Positions 1 through 11,229 are shown, numbered from the stretch's first letter. The stretch is DNA of 64,000 nucleotides from Notolepis coatsorum (GCA_963971535.1 OZ020601.1:19243814-19307813); one strand, 5' to 3'. Notes: generated by a model from the sequence alone, not told the origin. Numbers and translations: made by a program.

Positions 1-2
1 GC

Positions 3-593
3 ATAGTAGATACAGCGGGTGGCACAGAAGAAGACATCAGAGTGCGAATCGGAAAAGCAAGAACGGCATACAACCTACTTGGTCGAGTATGGAGGTCTCG
101 CGAAATAAAAACCAACACAAAGCTGAGGATCTTTAACTCCAATGTTAAATCAGTCCTCCTGTATGGCGCCGAGACCTGGAAGACAACTGTAGGGCTGAAT
201 CAGAAAGTACAGTCCTTCATAAATTCCTGCCTCCGCCGCATTCTAAGAGTGAGATGGCCAAATGTCATTACAAATCTGGACCTGTGGGAGCGCACAAAAC
301 AACTACCCCCGCCAGAAGAAATAAAGAAGAGAAAGTGGATGTGGATAGGCCATACCCTGAGAAAGGAAGACACAAACATCACCCGGCAAGCCCTACGATG
401 GAACCCACCTGGAAAGAGGAAACGCGGCAGGCCTCGAAACACCTGGCGCCGTTCTTGGGAAGGGGAAATGAAAGAGGCTGGACTGGGATGGCACAACATC
501 GTTCGGGAGGCCAAAAACCGTGCAACATGGAAAGAAATCGTCAGTGGCCTATGCTCCGCAGGGAGTGCAAAGGCTTAAGTCAAGTAAGTCAAG
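3..593 (+). mobile_element. Non-LTR retrotransposon (LINE) ORF2 C-terminus
   Basis: The frame is open from the window edge to a stop at 576-578, so the element is cut by the window. The peptide has the post-reverse-transcriptase C-terminal region of LINEs, with LLYGAETW, RKWMWIGHTLRKE, TRQALRWNP and GRPRNTWRR. This block is typical of RTE- and I/Nimb-related ORF2 proteins; the clade is not certain. No catalytic palm motif lies inside the window. The stop codon is followed within about 15 bases by a short AAGTC-type repeat, which looks like the element's 3' terminal tail, so the 3' UTR is almost absent. It abuts the conserved exon at 594-953. Confidence 0.85.
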
Positions 594-953
594 TCCATCC
601 GGGAGGAACATCCAGAAGTGAAGCACATCCATTTTATTTCAGATGGACCCACCTCCCAGTACCGCAACAAGACAGCGTCTTTAATGAGAGGGTTTGAATA
701 TGTCACCTGGAACTTCTCAGAGGCATCTCATGGCAAGGGTGCCCCTGATGGGGTAGGGGGTGCACTCAATAACCTAGCAGACCGGCTTGTTGCTTATGGA
801 ACTAGCATCCCAGACACCAACACACTGCATGAGCAACTGGCAACACACTCATCTGTAAGGCTATACATGGTAACAGAGGATGAGATCATTTCGGCCCAGG
901 ATTTGATTCCTCCATCCCTGAATACAGTGCCCGGGACTATGAAGATTCACCAG
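594..953 (+). CDS. Conserved uncharacterised protein, single exon fragment
   Basis: An open frame runs from the LINE boundary and encodes HFISDGPTSQYRNK, then VTWNFSEASHGKGAPDGVGG, then NLADRLVAYGT and VRLYMV. I recall this SDGP...QYRNK / HGKGAPDGVGG pattern from multicopy, unnamed proteins of fish and invertebrates. Its function is not known to me, and it may derive from a transposase (inference). The frame ends at CAC CAG followed by GTAAGT, a consensus splice donor at 954. There is no polypyrimidine tract and AG before 594, where the LINE tail lies, so the 5' edge of the exon seems disrupted or replaced. No other exon of this gene is recognisable nearby. The start is not a true start codon. 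Confidence 0.55.
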
Positions 954-982
954 GTAAGTCAATGTGACATGAGGTTGAACAA

Positions 983-983
983 G

Positions 984-1021
<38 letters not shown>

Positions 1022-1060
1022 CACAATATATTGTAGAATGGGTACAATACAGCATTGGCA
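983..1060 (-). mobile_element. 3' fragment of CAAT-tailed retroelement family
   Basis: A (TTGA)n tract is followed by GTAGAATGGGTACAATACAG. This is the reverse complement of the 3' end found at 10831-11065, 31867-32017 and 51709-51962. The tandem tetranucleotide is the element's tail. Confidence 0.7.
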
Positions 1061-1119
1061 TATTTAGACCACTATCACTGGGGCACGTGCCCCACTGTTG
1101 ATCAGCTGTGCCCCAGTGA

Positions 1120-1160
1120 TCAAAATAATAATAATAATTATTATTATTTTTACTTCGCTT
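1120..1160. repeat. AT-rich (TAA)/(TTA) simple repeat
   Basis: Short AATAAT/ATTATT runs forming an imperfect palindrome. Just upstream, GGGGCACG...CTGTGCCCC makes another small inverted repeat. Confidence 0.6.
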
Positions 1161-1226
1161 TGAAATATTATAGTGAAATATTTTGCACTGTTGTCGCATT
1201 TATCTTGTTGAAATCCTCCAACAGGC

Positions 1227-1435
1227 GGGGTGCTCCAGTAGCACACCATGTTACCGCGCTCGCGCGGGACTCCGTGTTGCGTCACGGATCTGGTTGACTC
1301 CGAGTTCGATTCCCGGACTCGCCGTCATTTGCCGAATGTCTCCCCCTGCTCTCTCTCCCGTTTCACCCTGCAACTGTCGGTCATGCTTGACCAGGAAAGC
1401 GATAAACGCTAAAAAATAAAGTAAAAAAAAAAAAA
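1227..1435 (+). mobile_element. tRNA-derived SINE (family A) with target-site duplication
   Basis: The head contains a B-box-like GAGTTCGATTCCCGG, followed by a body ending in AAAAAATAAAG and a poly(A) tract. The element is flanked by an exact 16-bp direct repeat AAATCCTCCAACAGGC at 1211-1226 and 1436-1451, which defines both ends. A second copy lies on the minus strand at 55988-56193. SINEs of this kind carry an internal RNA polymerase III promoter and are moved by LINE machinery; mobility here is inferred from the target duplication. Confidence 0.88.
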
Positions 1436-1451
1436 AAATCCTCCAACAGGC

Positions 1452-1928
1452 TCTTTTTTGTAAGTTGACTGGTTTGCACACCCCTATAACAGCTAATACA
1501 TGGTACATCCCAGCAGTCAGCTGGCCTCGCGCAGTTCACAGGTAATTTAGCGGGAATGTGGAAGTGGAAGTGCGCGCAGACCAGATGGATGTGATGTTGT
1601 GAACCGGGCTGGGAGCGAACAAACTTTCTTCGGGAGCTTCTGTGAATATAGCGGGTCGGTGTAGAAGTCCTAGTTGTTTGACGACAGAGATGCATGTTGG
1701 AATTGTGCAGTTGTTCAGTTTATGCAGTTGCGGGGCGAGATATTGTAGCATGTCAACACAGCCGTGGTGCTCGATGGACGCGAGTATCCGGGTGATGTCT
1801 CGCTGACAACGGGAGCTTGAGCAGATGTGCCGGTGTTGGAGGAGATGGAAGCAGGTAGGTACACTACAGACAACCACCAGTTCAATGGAGTCCGACTTGG
1901 TAGCTAAAAAAAAGAGAACCACAACTGT
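1452..1928. other. CpG-containing unique sequence, no recognised gene
   Basis: This stretch separates the SINE from the copia LTR and is richer in CG than its neighbours. A minus-strand frame of about 128 codons is open across most of it (1922-1536) but matches nothing I recognise. A GAAGCAG/GTAGGT donor-like site lies near 1855 on the plus strand. Function unknown. Confidence 0.35.
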
Positions 1929-2299
1929 TGTTAACAGAACTCAATTTAGGGCGACAATAATGTGGTCAAGAGGCATGGTTTCTATCTTGTGCCTGAACTG
2001 GCGTGGCTTCTTTTATTCACATGTCAGCAGCAGTAGTAGTACAACTCTACTCTCTCTGAGAGACATTGGGGGAGAGAACGAAAGGGGTGCGCACCTTTCC
2101 TTTTATAGTTGCCATAAGGTAGAATACCTGGGTGGCTCCGCCTAGAGCGCCCTCCAGTGGGAACAAATATATATGCAACTAAGCAATCACTGGTGGAGAC
2201 AATTGTATATATATGCAGGTAAACAGTTACTAGTGTAAACAGTCATATGTACAGTTAGACAGTTACTAACAATCCTATACAGAGCCTCTGATCTCAACA
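1929..2299 (-). mobile_element. 3' LTR of a Ty1/copia element
   Basis: On the minus strand the LTR starts TGTTGAGATCAGAGG, has a TATAAAAGG box, carries AATAAAAG near its 3' part and ends CTGTTAACA, giving TGTT...AACA termini. It aligns along its whole length with the solo LTR at 32373-32720. A purine-rich AAAAAGTGGGAG lies immediately before its 5' end, as expected of a polypurine tract next to a 3' LTR. No target duplication matches across it, which fits a 3' LTR with the internal region still attached at higher coordinates. Confidence 0.85.
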
Positions 2300-3190
2300 C
2301 TCCCACTTTTTAGCATACTGGCTGACTTCTTGGAAAAACATTTTAACAAAGGAAATAATATATAAACCCGAAAGCATCCATAGGGTATGACATTCAATAT
2401 CTTCACATTAAACATGACCTTTACAAATCCTGTCAGTTTTAATTTGAAAACAGGCTCCCTCATAATATATATTACTCTGTCGTCCGTTGGACAGTAAACC
2501 GGTGTCATTCTTTCTTATCTGATGGCATACCTGATGAGATGATATTATTTATAATCACATGTTTACATCTATATTGACACCTTAGGTTCCTAGTAATCAC
2601 AATGGTCCCCTGGTTGTCCTTATAAACAACAGTCTCCATATATACACAATGTTCATCATTTTAAACGGTTTTGACAGAACGCCCATTCTTCAAAAACACC
2701 ATATTTGGTATAGAGGATATATTTCAATTACCTACTGCATCTTGAACAATGCATTCATAACCTTCGATCATCACTTCGAGCAGTTGCTCTAGATAAACAC
2801 ATTTTTCATTGTCATAGCTAGAAACATATACTCAGCTTCACAGGCTGATAGTATCCCTGTAGGCTCTAAGCCCTTAAACCTTTGTTGTCTTTTCTGAAAA
2901 CACCGCTGTCCGTCTGCAGCACCTCTGGGATAACGAAAAACATATTTTTGACGTAGTTCAATGATTCTCTGTGGGATCAACAAAAATACTATGACATTCT
3001 TACTTACTACAGAACATAGGTCAGGGCGAGTACAGGTTGTCCAACAGAATGTAGTTACCCACAGTTTATCTATACATTTCTTACTTCAGTCAAAACATCT
3101 CAGGACCTTTTCCCACATATCTCTTCTGGGATATTTTTACACAGTTGACAGACTGTTCGAAGTCCATACCTATAAAATGGTTTAACCTCC
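2300..3190 (-). pseudogene. Ty1/copia pol remnant (end of RT plus RNase H)
   Basis: Reading the minus strand with frameshifts gives landmarks in copia order: ISQKRY near 3107-3137, CTRPDLCSVV near 3007-3035, LSACEAEYM near 2830-2870 and KDNQGTI near 2600-2625. These are the usual C-terminal RT and RNase H signatures of Ty1/copia pol. Several stops and frame changes show it is dead. The region between the RNase H remnant and the LTR is non-coding. Sequence to about 3630 may still be internal copia sequence but shows no further motif I trust. Gag, integrase and the 5' LTR are not present in the window. Confidence 0.8.
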
Positions 3191-3629
3191 TAGGTCTTTC
3201 TTTTGTGGTTTGGAGCGATGATCAAATCCTCCACTTCTGTATCTTAAACATAGAATCACCTCTGTACTTTGTACTTAAACATGGGATTAAACATATAATC
3301 CATTTCAGCATTTTAAACCTGGTAACTCATCCACCTCTGTACTTAAACATGGGACCAAGCATATGGCTCAATTCTTCAGCATTCAATACATTTTCTATGA
3401 ACCATACTTTGTATTTACTGTGGTCTTCAATACCCTCCTGGCTTGAATACACCCCTTTCCCTTCCACTGACTGCCTGCCCTCTGGTAACTTGGTTGAATA
3501 CATCCATTTTCCCTCCCACTGTATGTTTGCCCTCTTCTGGGGACATTGTGGCCTCTTTAGAGGTCGGGTTTACCCCACTGACTACCCTGTAGTAGTACTC
3601 AACGCCATGTCCCACTACTAAATGTCAAT

Positions 3630-4370
3630 ATTAGGATATGGAGAATCAAGACGGGTCAGCGAGTTACACAACGTTATCATGAACACAGTAGAGTACAAGA
3701 AATTAGAGTTAGACACATTGAATTATTGTTAGACATATTCAGGTGTCTACATAAGCAAGGTTCAGAGTTGCACATTTTGCGTTATCAGGCGTATAATGAT
3801 ATGTGTGATTGTTTGAGTTATTCTTTGGTATTTAAAGCACTTTTTGAAGTATATGACCTGAACCAATGATTGTTCTATGGAAAAGGTTTTATTTGTTTTT
3901 GTTATTATTCTGTATATTGATTGCATCTTATTGTATTTTTAAACAGAATGTTGTTAAACAGAATAAAGTTGTGAGTTGAGCTGAACAAATGCATTTTTTT
4001 CTTAATTTGATTGAGAGGATATGCAAATGCCTTAGTTGCAATTTTATGAAAGCATCCAGTCACTGCAGTCAGTGAGCGTTGGCAAGCCCTGAAATAATCT
4101 CTCGTTAAAAAGGTTCACTGTTAACTTGACAAATAGACAGTAAATTAGAGGTTTTCATAATTATGTAATTTGTTGTGTTACCTAAATTTTGTGATGCAAG
4201 TAAAATTACACAAATGTAATTGACTGCTTTGGTGTTTGTGGCTAATCAGACACACCAAGTGGTTTGCTTTGAATAACCAACAGGCTTGCTCACTTTGACG
4301 ACCGTTCGGCGCCGTCTAATATGGTGCCAGAGGACCAAGGCTTATCAACAAACCGATGTATTTTTGGAGA
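3630..4370. other. AT-rich intergenic sequence
   Basis: No coding frame, repeat end or RNA gene is recognised. The sequence is AT-rich with short poly(T) runs. Confidence 0.4.
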
Positions 4371-5080
4371 GCTATATCTATACTTTATAGTGTTGCTATC
4401 TGTCCATTCTCATTGTCACTTGAGTTCATAAACCGTGTCTTCAAAATGACTTAAAGAAAAAAAAATCCATCGTTAGATTGTCATTTTATAGCGCCGTGAA
4501 TATAAGCTTTATCGCAGATTTCGTCTCATATATTTTCTGGGAAGCTAGTTATTGAGCTAAAGGCTACTAACGTTATATTCAACGGCATTTCTATTTTATA
4601 TATGCTAATGAAATAAATCAAACTGCGTATGATCCGGGCTGTCCCAGAGCATCTATGGATCAAAGGGGGGCGGCGGGGGATGTCGATTAGTATTATTGAT
4701 TACCAATAACCACATTCATAGATCGACTGATTGCGTTGCAACGCAAGCTCCAATCCGGCTATAAATTAGGTGATAAAGATCTTACCGTCAGGCCATGTGA
4801 TCCCCGGCAGCATTTCCCCGTTATCGACCGGCATCTGGTAGATCGATATGTCCATTGGTTGATGATAAATCCACGTATTACATGGTGAAAAATCCGCTTC
4901 GAAACGTGATCCACTGTGCATAGTGTCCGGCTGTGTGGTTGAGGCAAAAAAAATAAAAAATCCATTGCCCACAATGATACTGCAGTGGAGCGATGGCGCC
5001 CCTAAGAGGATCTGGCCGGTATTGCATGTTGCCGATTTCACAGAGGCGGGTAGGTCTGCAGAGTCGATCGGGGATCTTGA
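4370..5080 (+). mobile_element. Decayed copy of a TTAA-target DNA element family
   Basis: Blocks here align by eye with the copy at 25637-26565: the stretch with GTGAATATAAG, the stretch GCATATGATC / GCGTATGATC followed by a G-run, and the stretch GCATCTG.TAGATCG.TATGTCCATT. Both terminal repeats are degenerate, so the edges are approximate. The minus-strand frame 5149-4766 lies mostly inside it and is probably not a gene. Confidence 0.5.
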
Positions 5081-5099
5081 TCCGTTTATTAATATGGAA

Positions 5100-5546
5100 T
5101 AAAACAATAACAACTTGCCAATTAAATGTTTATTTAATTTAGTGAACAATTATAATTTGATTCTAAAGGCATGTCCATGATCTATTTGTTATGTGCTTTC
5201 AGGTTTACAATGACATTTTAAGACAAATTCAGGTTTCCATGAAATATCACAAAAATTAGGTTGATGACTGCAGAAGGTGTTGCGGTAATGGGAGTAATAT
5301 GACAAACTATTCTAAAAATGATTATTTAAAGATATATATTATTTCATAGTTTCAGGTATGTGTCTATGACTGTTAATAATCAATTCTTAAAACTGTGAAA
5401 ATGTATACGCTTTTCTTATTGTCTTGAAGTTTTAAGACTGTTGCGTAATGAGAATTTGAAGGACTTATTTTGAAAAAATTATTCAAAAAGGTGTTCAATT
5501 TTAAATAAATCTTTTCTAATTATTATTCACATATACTCCAGACCTG
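5100..5546. other. AT-rich intergenic sequence
   Basis: I see no gene, RNA or repeat end apart from short A/T runs. Confidence 0.4.
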
Positions 5547-5700
5547 GGCCCTCATTCATCAAGTTTTCTTAGAAACTGTTCTATTTCCACACGTAAGCAC
5601 AGAATTTAGAATGTGTGCATGCACAAAAAAAACAGGATTTATCACACGTGCGTACACAGGTCCTACGCACACCTGTCATGTCATGATAACTATCACCTTG
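5547..5700 (+). mobile_element. Left end of PIF/Harbinger-like DNA element
   Basis: The sequence begins GGCCCTCATTCATCAA directly after a CTG trinucleotide (5544-5546). The inverted counterpart TTGATACATGAGGGCC ends at 14230 and is followed by CTG. The CTG/CAG type of 3-bp duplication is known for some fish Harbinger elements. Whether both ends belong to one element is discussed in the findings. Confidence 0.5.
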
Positions 5701-6348
5701 GTCCTACGCCGAGGCTCGTGCACACTTTCACGTATTTGTATACCAAAACCGCCCCGATTAACCATATACGGTAATGGAACACCCCCATGAAATGTGGAAA
5801 AATGGACTAAACCGAGGGAAGTGTGTTATGAGACAGGCTGACAGACGTGTACACGTACGGTGATGTCGGATATGATATCTATTAACCATTGCTGCCTGGG
5901 CAGCGCAAACACTAATAAAGACTGTGCTGGAATATGACTGCCTTTTTCCGTTTTGTTTGATTAATACCCAGGGATTAAAGTTCTCCTCAATTTTATTCCA
6001 AATCGCGACGGATTTTCCGTCAATTTTCTACCTGCTGCATATGATTTCTAGAGGCATACAATCTATTTTGATGTCAGTATTGGGTAGCCTATATAAACAA
6101 TAATACGAGAGCATATACAAGAACAATGAATCTCACTGCCATGTATGATGTAGCCTGCCTATGTGATCAATACAAACTGAATTCCATCATGTTTGTGTGC
6201 GGGAGCTCACAAGGCTGTTGTCACAATGGGTGGTACAGTAATAACAGTCTACACAATATCACGATGGACCATGCCATGTAGCCTATGTTCTATTATGACA
6301 TGATCTGTGACGACAAATGTTCTAGAATGTTTGATTATGACAGCATGC

Positions 6349-6687
6349 TGTGGGATATTTGTAGATATCCTGATGAAGAATGTCTCAGTCAACCGAGGCT
6401 TGGACAATAACAAGGGTTTATTAACCAAACAGATAGATTACATAGAGAGAATGGCTGAGGGGCTCTCCCCAGGTAGTCAGCTGAAGTGACCCAGGTAAAA
6501 GACCTTGATTGTGGTCGGGAGGAGCCCTTTATAGTTCAACAAGGGGGGTGTGTGGTCCCATTTGATAGGTCAGGTGGGGGGGAGGGGGTACAGGTTTGGG
6601 GACACAGGGGAGGGGGGTGATTCCACAGAGAGGGGGGGGGGGCACAGGTAAGGGGAACATATTTACATGAGGACATATTATACCACA
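6349..6687 (-). mobile_element. LTR copy A (solo) of a Ty3/gypsy- or ERV-like family
   Basis: On the minus strand it begins TGTGGTATAATATG, has a TATAAAGGG box, an AATAAACCC polyadenylation signal and ends ATATCCCACA, so the termini are TGTGG...CCACA. An exact 4-bp direct repeat ATGC flanks it (6345-6348 and 6688-6691), marking a solo LTR left by recombination. The copy at 12741-13078 is nearly identical. Confidence 0.75.
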
Positions 6688-6840
6688 ATGCCTATGATCA
6701 ATAAAAACGCGAACTTGAATCCCATCATCATATTTACATAGTCTGTCCACTATCTTTATTACTTTGTTATTCCCCCCCCCATCTATGTAAAGTGACCTTG
6801 CATGGGTCTCTTGAAAGGCGCTATGTAAAATGAAGCTATT
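6688..6840 (+). mobile_element. LINE 3' tail fragment next to LTR copy A
   Basis: GTCTGTCCACTAT, a C-run, CTATGTAAAGTGACC and AAGGCGCTATGTAAAATG match the 3' end of the LINE at 18940-19296. The same flank follows LTR copy B at 13079-13250, where the (ATT)n tail is longer. Confidence 0.65.
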
Positions 6841-7359
6841 ATATGTATAATATACCAGGATTGTTTGGAACAGGTAAAAGTGGGGACCGATGTAATCCAT
6901 CGGTTATCAGATAATGAAAAAAATAGAAAATAATTAAAATAATGAAAATGTTGGCCAATGTGTTCTGTTGGTTGGCCTAATAATTTAAACTAGTATTATT
7001 TATATACATGATTCATGACATGATCGACTGGACTGCGGTCTGTGTTATTTTGATATCAGAGATGTGGGAATAGATGTCACCCTTTTCTTTTATTAATCGC
7101 TCAAAATACCTATATCAATGAGTGGTCCTCATCTCTGATATCAAACAACAATTAACATAATCATTAGAAGCTATCGCTGTGCAAATATCTTGGCATACCT
7201 TCAGTCGTTCATGTCGTGACTCTGGGGAGCTAATGTGATCGTTGTGCATACAGGCATCGTAATAAACCAATTAAATACATGCACTGTCTGTGTGGTCAGA
7301 GTGCACAGGGTGAAAAAACAAAATTGTGTGCATAATTATTAGGAATAGGATTTACACAT
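6841..7359. other. AT-rich intergenic sequence
   Basis: No gene or repeat end is recognised. AT-rich with short runs. Confidence 0.35.
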
Positions 7360-8445
7360 AAGGCTAATGTGTACAAAAACATTTTAACAACCGTTAACCT
7401 GGTGGTTAATAAAACTAACATGATTGATTATGGGAAACTGTTCAAAAATATATATATATATTTTTGCACGTTTTATGATGATTCTTGATGAAATTACTTA
7501 GGATCCAGTTGTATTTACCCTGAGTTTGAGTGTCACTTTCATCTGTGATTGCCTCAGTTTTGTTGGTCTTTACTTAGAATCAGGCAATTTTCTCCATTTC
7601 TTCTCTATAAATGAGGAGATAAAACGTCTTATGCATCGCTTCTGTATGTAATTCTAGTGCATATACTATCAATGGTTCACCATACAGGTGCAAAACAACG
7701 TTACATGTCCTCTTCTATGAGAGAATAAAACAACTGATTCTTTCTTGTCTGACAATACAATTTTGTAACCTAAGTAATTCAAATGTGATGTAATGTGATC
7801 ATGTGGTCACTTCTTCCTTCAGCAATACATTTTAGCTCATTATTACTACGCTTTGATAATGCTTTCTCATTGATTTCTTTTCATCACATCCCTAGTTCAT
7901 CGTTTTGCAGATACATACAATTGTGTGAAAAGTTTCCTGCTTGTGAAGGTATTAATCTGAATGATGTTGCGTCGTTGTTGACAAGGTGTTCTCTGTCGGT
8001 CGTGTGGCAGGGCCAAACAGTAACACATAAAAATTAAATAAATACATACAATAGACATTACCTTAGTGGCTAATGTGTCAAAATAAAATTGAAAACCGTT
8101 AACCTAGTGGTTAATATAAAAGGTGATTATGATAATCGTTATGCATTGTTCTGTGGTGCATACTATCAATGGTCAAAACAAACTTGGTGTCTTGGAACAA
8201 TCCAACTGGTTCTGCCCTGTTTAACAATACCATTTTGCAATGTGACTCTGTGATCATTTCTCATTGTCATTATAAAATTGGTTAATGCAATCTTACTGAT
8301 TGTATTTCATCATATTCCTAGTCAATAATTTTCCAGATACATATGAACTCTGTGAAACAGTTCTTGTTTGTGAATCTGACAGTTGCTGTGAAGTGTTGAT
8401 CATCTGTTCTCGGTCTGTCGTGTGGCAGGGCCAATACATACATAA
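7360..8445 (+). repeat. Diverged tandem duplication (two units)
   Basis: Unit 1 is about 7360-8035 and unit 2 about 8060-8445. They share, in order, CCGTTAACCT.GTGGTTAAT, ATACTATCAATGGT, TGTGATCAT, a C/T-rich stretch ending in CAG, ATACATA, and TCG(T)GTCGTGTGGCAGGGCCAA. The best preserved part of each unit is an open stretch following an acceptor-like CAG. Both readings contain LCE...CE and end SVVWQGQ. This may be a duplicated exon or simply an old repeat; no known domain is recognised. Confidence 0.5.
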
Positions 8446-8689
8446 CAATGTGGACAATGTGTGTTCAGAAGTATCTTGTTCCACAGGTCTCTGATGATGT
8501 CTCTTCTTGACGATGCAGTCGGGAACATTCACTGGTCGTCGTTCATTCAGAGTCAAGGGTCACCTGTAGCAGTGTGGCGGTCAACTATACTATACTATAC
8601 AACTAACTATACTTGCAGACGCTTTTCCTGCAGCCTATGTTGTTCTCCACCACCATCACATGTCTGCCACTGTGCTCACGCTTGACCTT

Positions 8690-8960
8690 TATCAGGCCTT
8701 GAGGCATGGCGGTCTTGAACGTGCTGTGTGGTGGTTGGTCCCCCGCTCCCCGTCATCGCGGTACCAGAGGGGCGAGGGTTTGCTGGTGTAGTGGCCTGTC
8801 TGTAGGACGCTCTCTCTCACACGGATGGCAATCTTGTCATCGGAATCCATCTTGATGGTCAGGGCTTGGTTCCCATCTGCAGGTGATGGGTTTGTTCCTC
8901 CTTGCCTGGTCGCACCGTCGTTCGTGGTTCGGGTCACGCGTCGTCTCACTCGTCCTGTCC
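8690..8960. other. GC-rich island, no recognised gene
   Basis: The base composition is clearly more GC-rich than its flanks, and an 85-codon minus-strand frame (8949-8692) is open. I recognise no domain. It may be a remnant of a mobile element. Confidence 0.3.
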
Positions 8961-9077
8961 TCTCACCAATTCATGATCTGAGGATGATGAAAACTGTCTT
9001 AGAAAACCTCCTCACATAAATGATTCAACGCCTTTCTGCTAAAGTGGAAAATCATTTTGGGATTAATTCAATTCATT

Positions 9078-9186
9078 GTAAATAAAATCACTTAATTGAC
9101 AATAGGAAATGCAAACCAATTGCATTAGCAGTGATAAAATCACTTAATTGACAATAGGAAATGCAAGCCAATTGCATTAGCAGTGA
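9078..9186 (+). repeat. Two-copy tandem repeat (about 52 bp)
   Basis: A unit beginning ATCACTTAATTGACAATAGG and ending GCATTAGCAGTGAT occurs twice in a row with one mismatch. It is a recent duplication in non-coding sequence. Confidence 0.9.
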
Positions 9187-9524
9187 TTCCTTACGTCAAG
9201 AAGGTCACATTCACTACAATTTTATCAGATCTTGTGTCTAACTAGATCTTACAGCATTAGGCTTTAAATAAAATTTGTAAATGAATGGCCAAAGTCTTGA
9301 ATCAGATAAAATAGCTCCTTGTCTTCATATTCTGATGGTCTTAAATTGAAGTTGATCTTACCTCAGGCCGCGTACGATGGTGTGCTTCTTCAAGATACTT
9401 ACCTCGCCATGACTTCTCGGTTGTTCTTCACATCTCAGTGTGGCTCATCATAGCATAGCATGGGGAAAAAACATAAAATCTAGGTAGCCAGTTAATTTTG
9501 CATGAAAAACAATCATTCGTTTTG

Positions 9525-9690
9525 TCATCTAACCCTAACTAACCTTACTGTCATGCATTTGTCCTAATAAACTAACCTACACTGTAGCACTCAACACTTT
9601 GATGACCATTGTTACTCAGCTGATAGAGGTATGCCCTGCCTTTTTTGATGTCCTGTCATACAGTGTCAGCTAAATGATCAATGTACGTGT
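9525..9690 (+). mobile_element. L2 LINE 3' UTR fragment
   Basis: This stretch is nearly the same as the 3' UTR of the L2 element at 48885-49080: CTAACCCTAACTAACCTTAC, GTCCTAATAAACTAACC, GTTACTCAGCTGATAGAG and GTCAGCTAAATGA. Confidence 0.85.
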
Positions 9691-9699
9691 ATACCTTGT

Positions 9700-10830
9700 A
9701 CATTTAGATAATTGTGTTTCAATTTTGTGGTTGATATTTTTTTTGCAGTCATGGAAATGTATTAGTTTGTTAAAAGAATAGTTATGAATGTTATTGGTTA
9801 TAAAGCAGAAAATAGTAGGAGGGGATAGCATGCAAGTTATGTTATTTTGTTAGTATGGGAAATATGGTGCCTTTCATGACTGCAAATTCATCACTAGTCT
9901 GATTCATGTTAACTAAGTGGTTCTCTGTTGCCATCCACCGCCAGGTGAGTCCACCAAGTCGGTGGTCATGAGTGCAGGCATTTGCATTGCTTTGTCTCCC
10001 AAGTGCCCACTCTGAAGAATTTACATGTGGGTATTTGGATGTAGATTTGTTCCAAATGGTCAATCGATTGTCTCTCAGCTCTGCACTGTCTCTCGGTTGA
10101 CATGCAAATTGTTGGATTTTCTGTCTTTTGTGATACAATTTGGGTGTAGTCATTCACTGTTTTGCATCTCGCCTCAGAGCCAGATCTGTAAATACAAACA
10201 CATGTTAATTTTCCACTCTTTTCTAAGACCATCTGAGTGGGTTCTCCTTGATTGTCTGTGAGCTTAACAAAACATCAGCTATTTCTCATCCATCCCGTCC
10301 TAGGATGTAATGATAGTGTTATCATTTATCAATCATATCGCATATGTACACAAGCATCATATGAATGTGGAACCACACATTTTGAATCATGTTTAAAAAT
10401 GTCTTACAATGGAAAGGGCTAGTTATCTTTCATTGGTTCTTTAGATAAACACATTAACTCAAGTGAATATAACCTAAACATCTTACTTTTAAACATAATC
10501 TATGTTGTTTGTGTTCCAAGTTTTCAACATTGAAAGCTTATAAAGTCTAATCTAACGCTGTTTATGTGGACTACAATTCCTGTACTGCCATATACTGGGA
10601 ACCGGAAGTGTTTGTTTAGCTCCCATGGTCAGTATGCGCCCACAGATGTATTATAATTCTGAAACAGACATTGTAATTAGCTTTATGTGACTTATAATGT
10701 GTAAATTAAAGCACATAAACACTCAAGTGATCTGAGATAGTTGTAATTTACTGTAACTGAGATGATACTTGTGTATGTACAGTTTCTACGTCAAATGACT
10801 CCCTTTTCTTGACTCCTTTTTTATCACAAC
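9700..10830. other. AT-rich intergenic sequence
   Basis: No gene, RNA gene or clear repeat boundary is seen. Small open frames here look random. Confidence 0.4.
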
Positions 10831-11065
10831 CAGTACTGAATTTGCAAATCTGGTATGTCATAAATGTACAGATGTAGCAGTACTGACTATCTGTATGTCA
10901 TGTATGTCATAATATGTCCTGATAAATTGACAATGGGGGACCCTGATGTAAACAAGACTAAAGTCTCTCTCTGGTCTGCATCCCCTTAACAATTGTGTAT
11001 TGAGCTGTGCTGTATTGTACCCATTCTGCAATCTGTTAATAAAGTTTTCAATCAATCAATCAAAG
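10831..11065 (+). mobile_element. CAAT-tailed retroelement 3' fragment
   Basis: It starts TATCACAACCAGTACTG, contains GGGGGACCCTGATGTAAACA and TCTCTGGTCTGCATCCCCTT, and ends GTTAATAAAG plus (ATCA)n. It aligns with 51709-51962 and shares its 5' boundary. Confidence 0.85.
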
Positions 11066-11229
11066 CATCTATATTTATGATTTTCATACTCACCGGGGAA
11101 AGCTGCAATGTTCGGTTCGTTTCTCCGGTGGTCTGGGATAATGCAACTCGCATCTCGCCACCGCAGCTCAACATTTTCCAATAGCAGCGCGCACATACAT
11201 ATACAAATAAAACATATACTACACGTGGA

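Noticed and set aside
1536-1922. 128-codon minus-strand frame as a host gene
   Set aside because: No recognisable domain, and no supporting splice structure or homologous frame in the window.
4766-5149. 127-codon minus-strand frame
   Set aside because: Overlaps the decayed TTAA-target element, and aligned sequence at 26141-26362 does not keep the frame.
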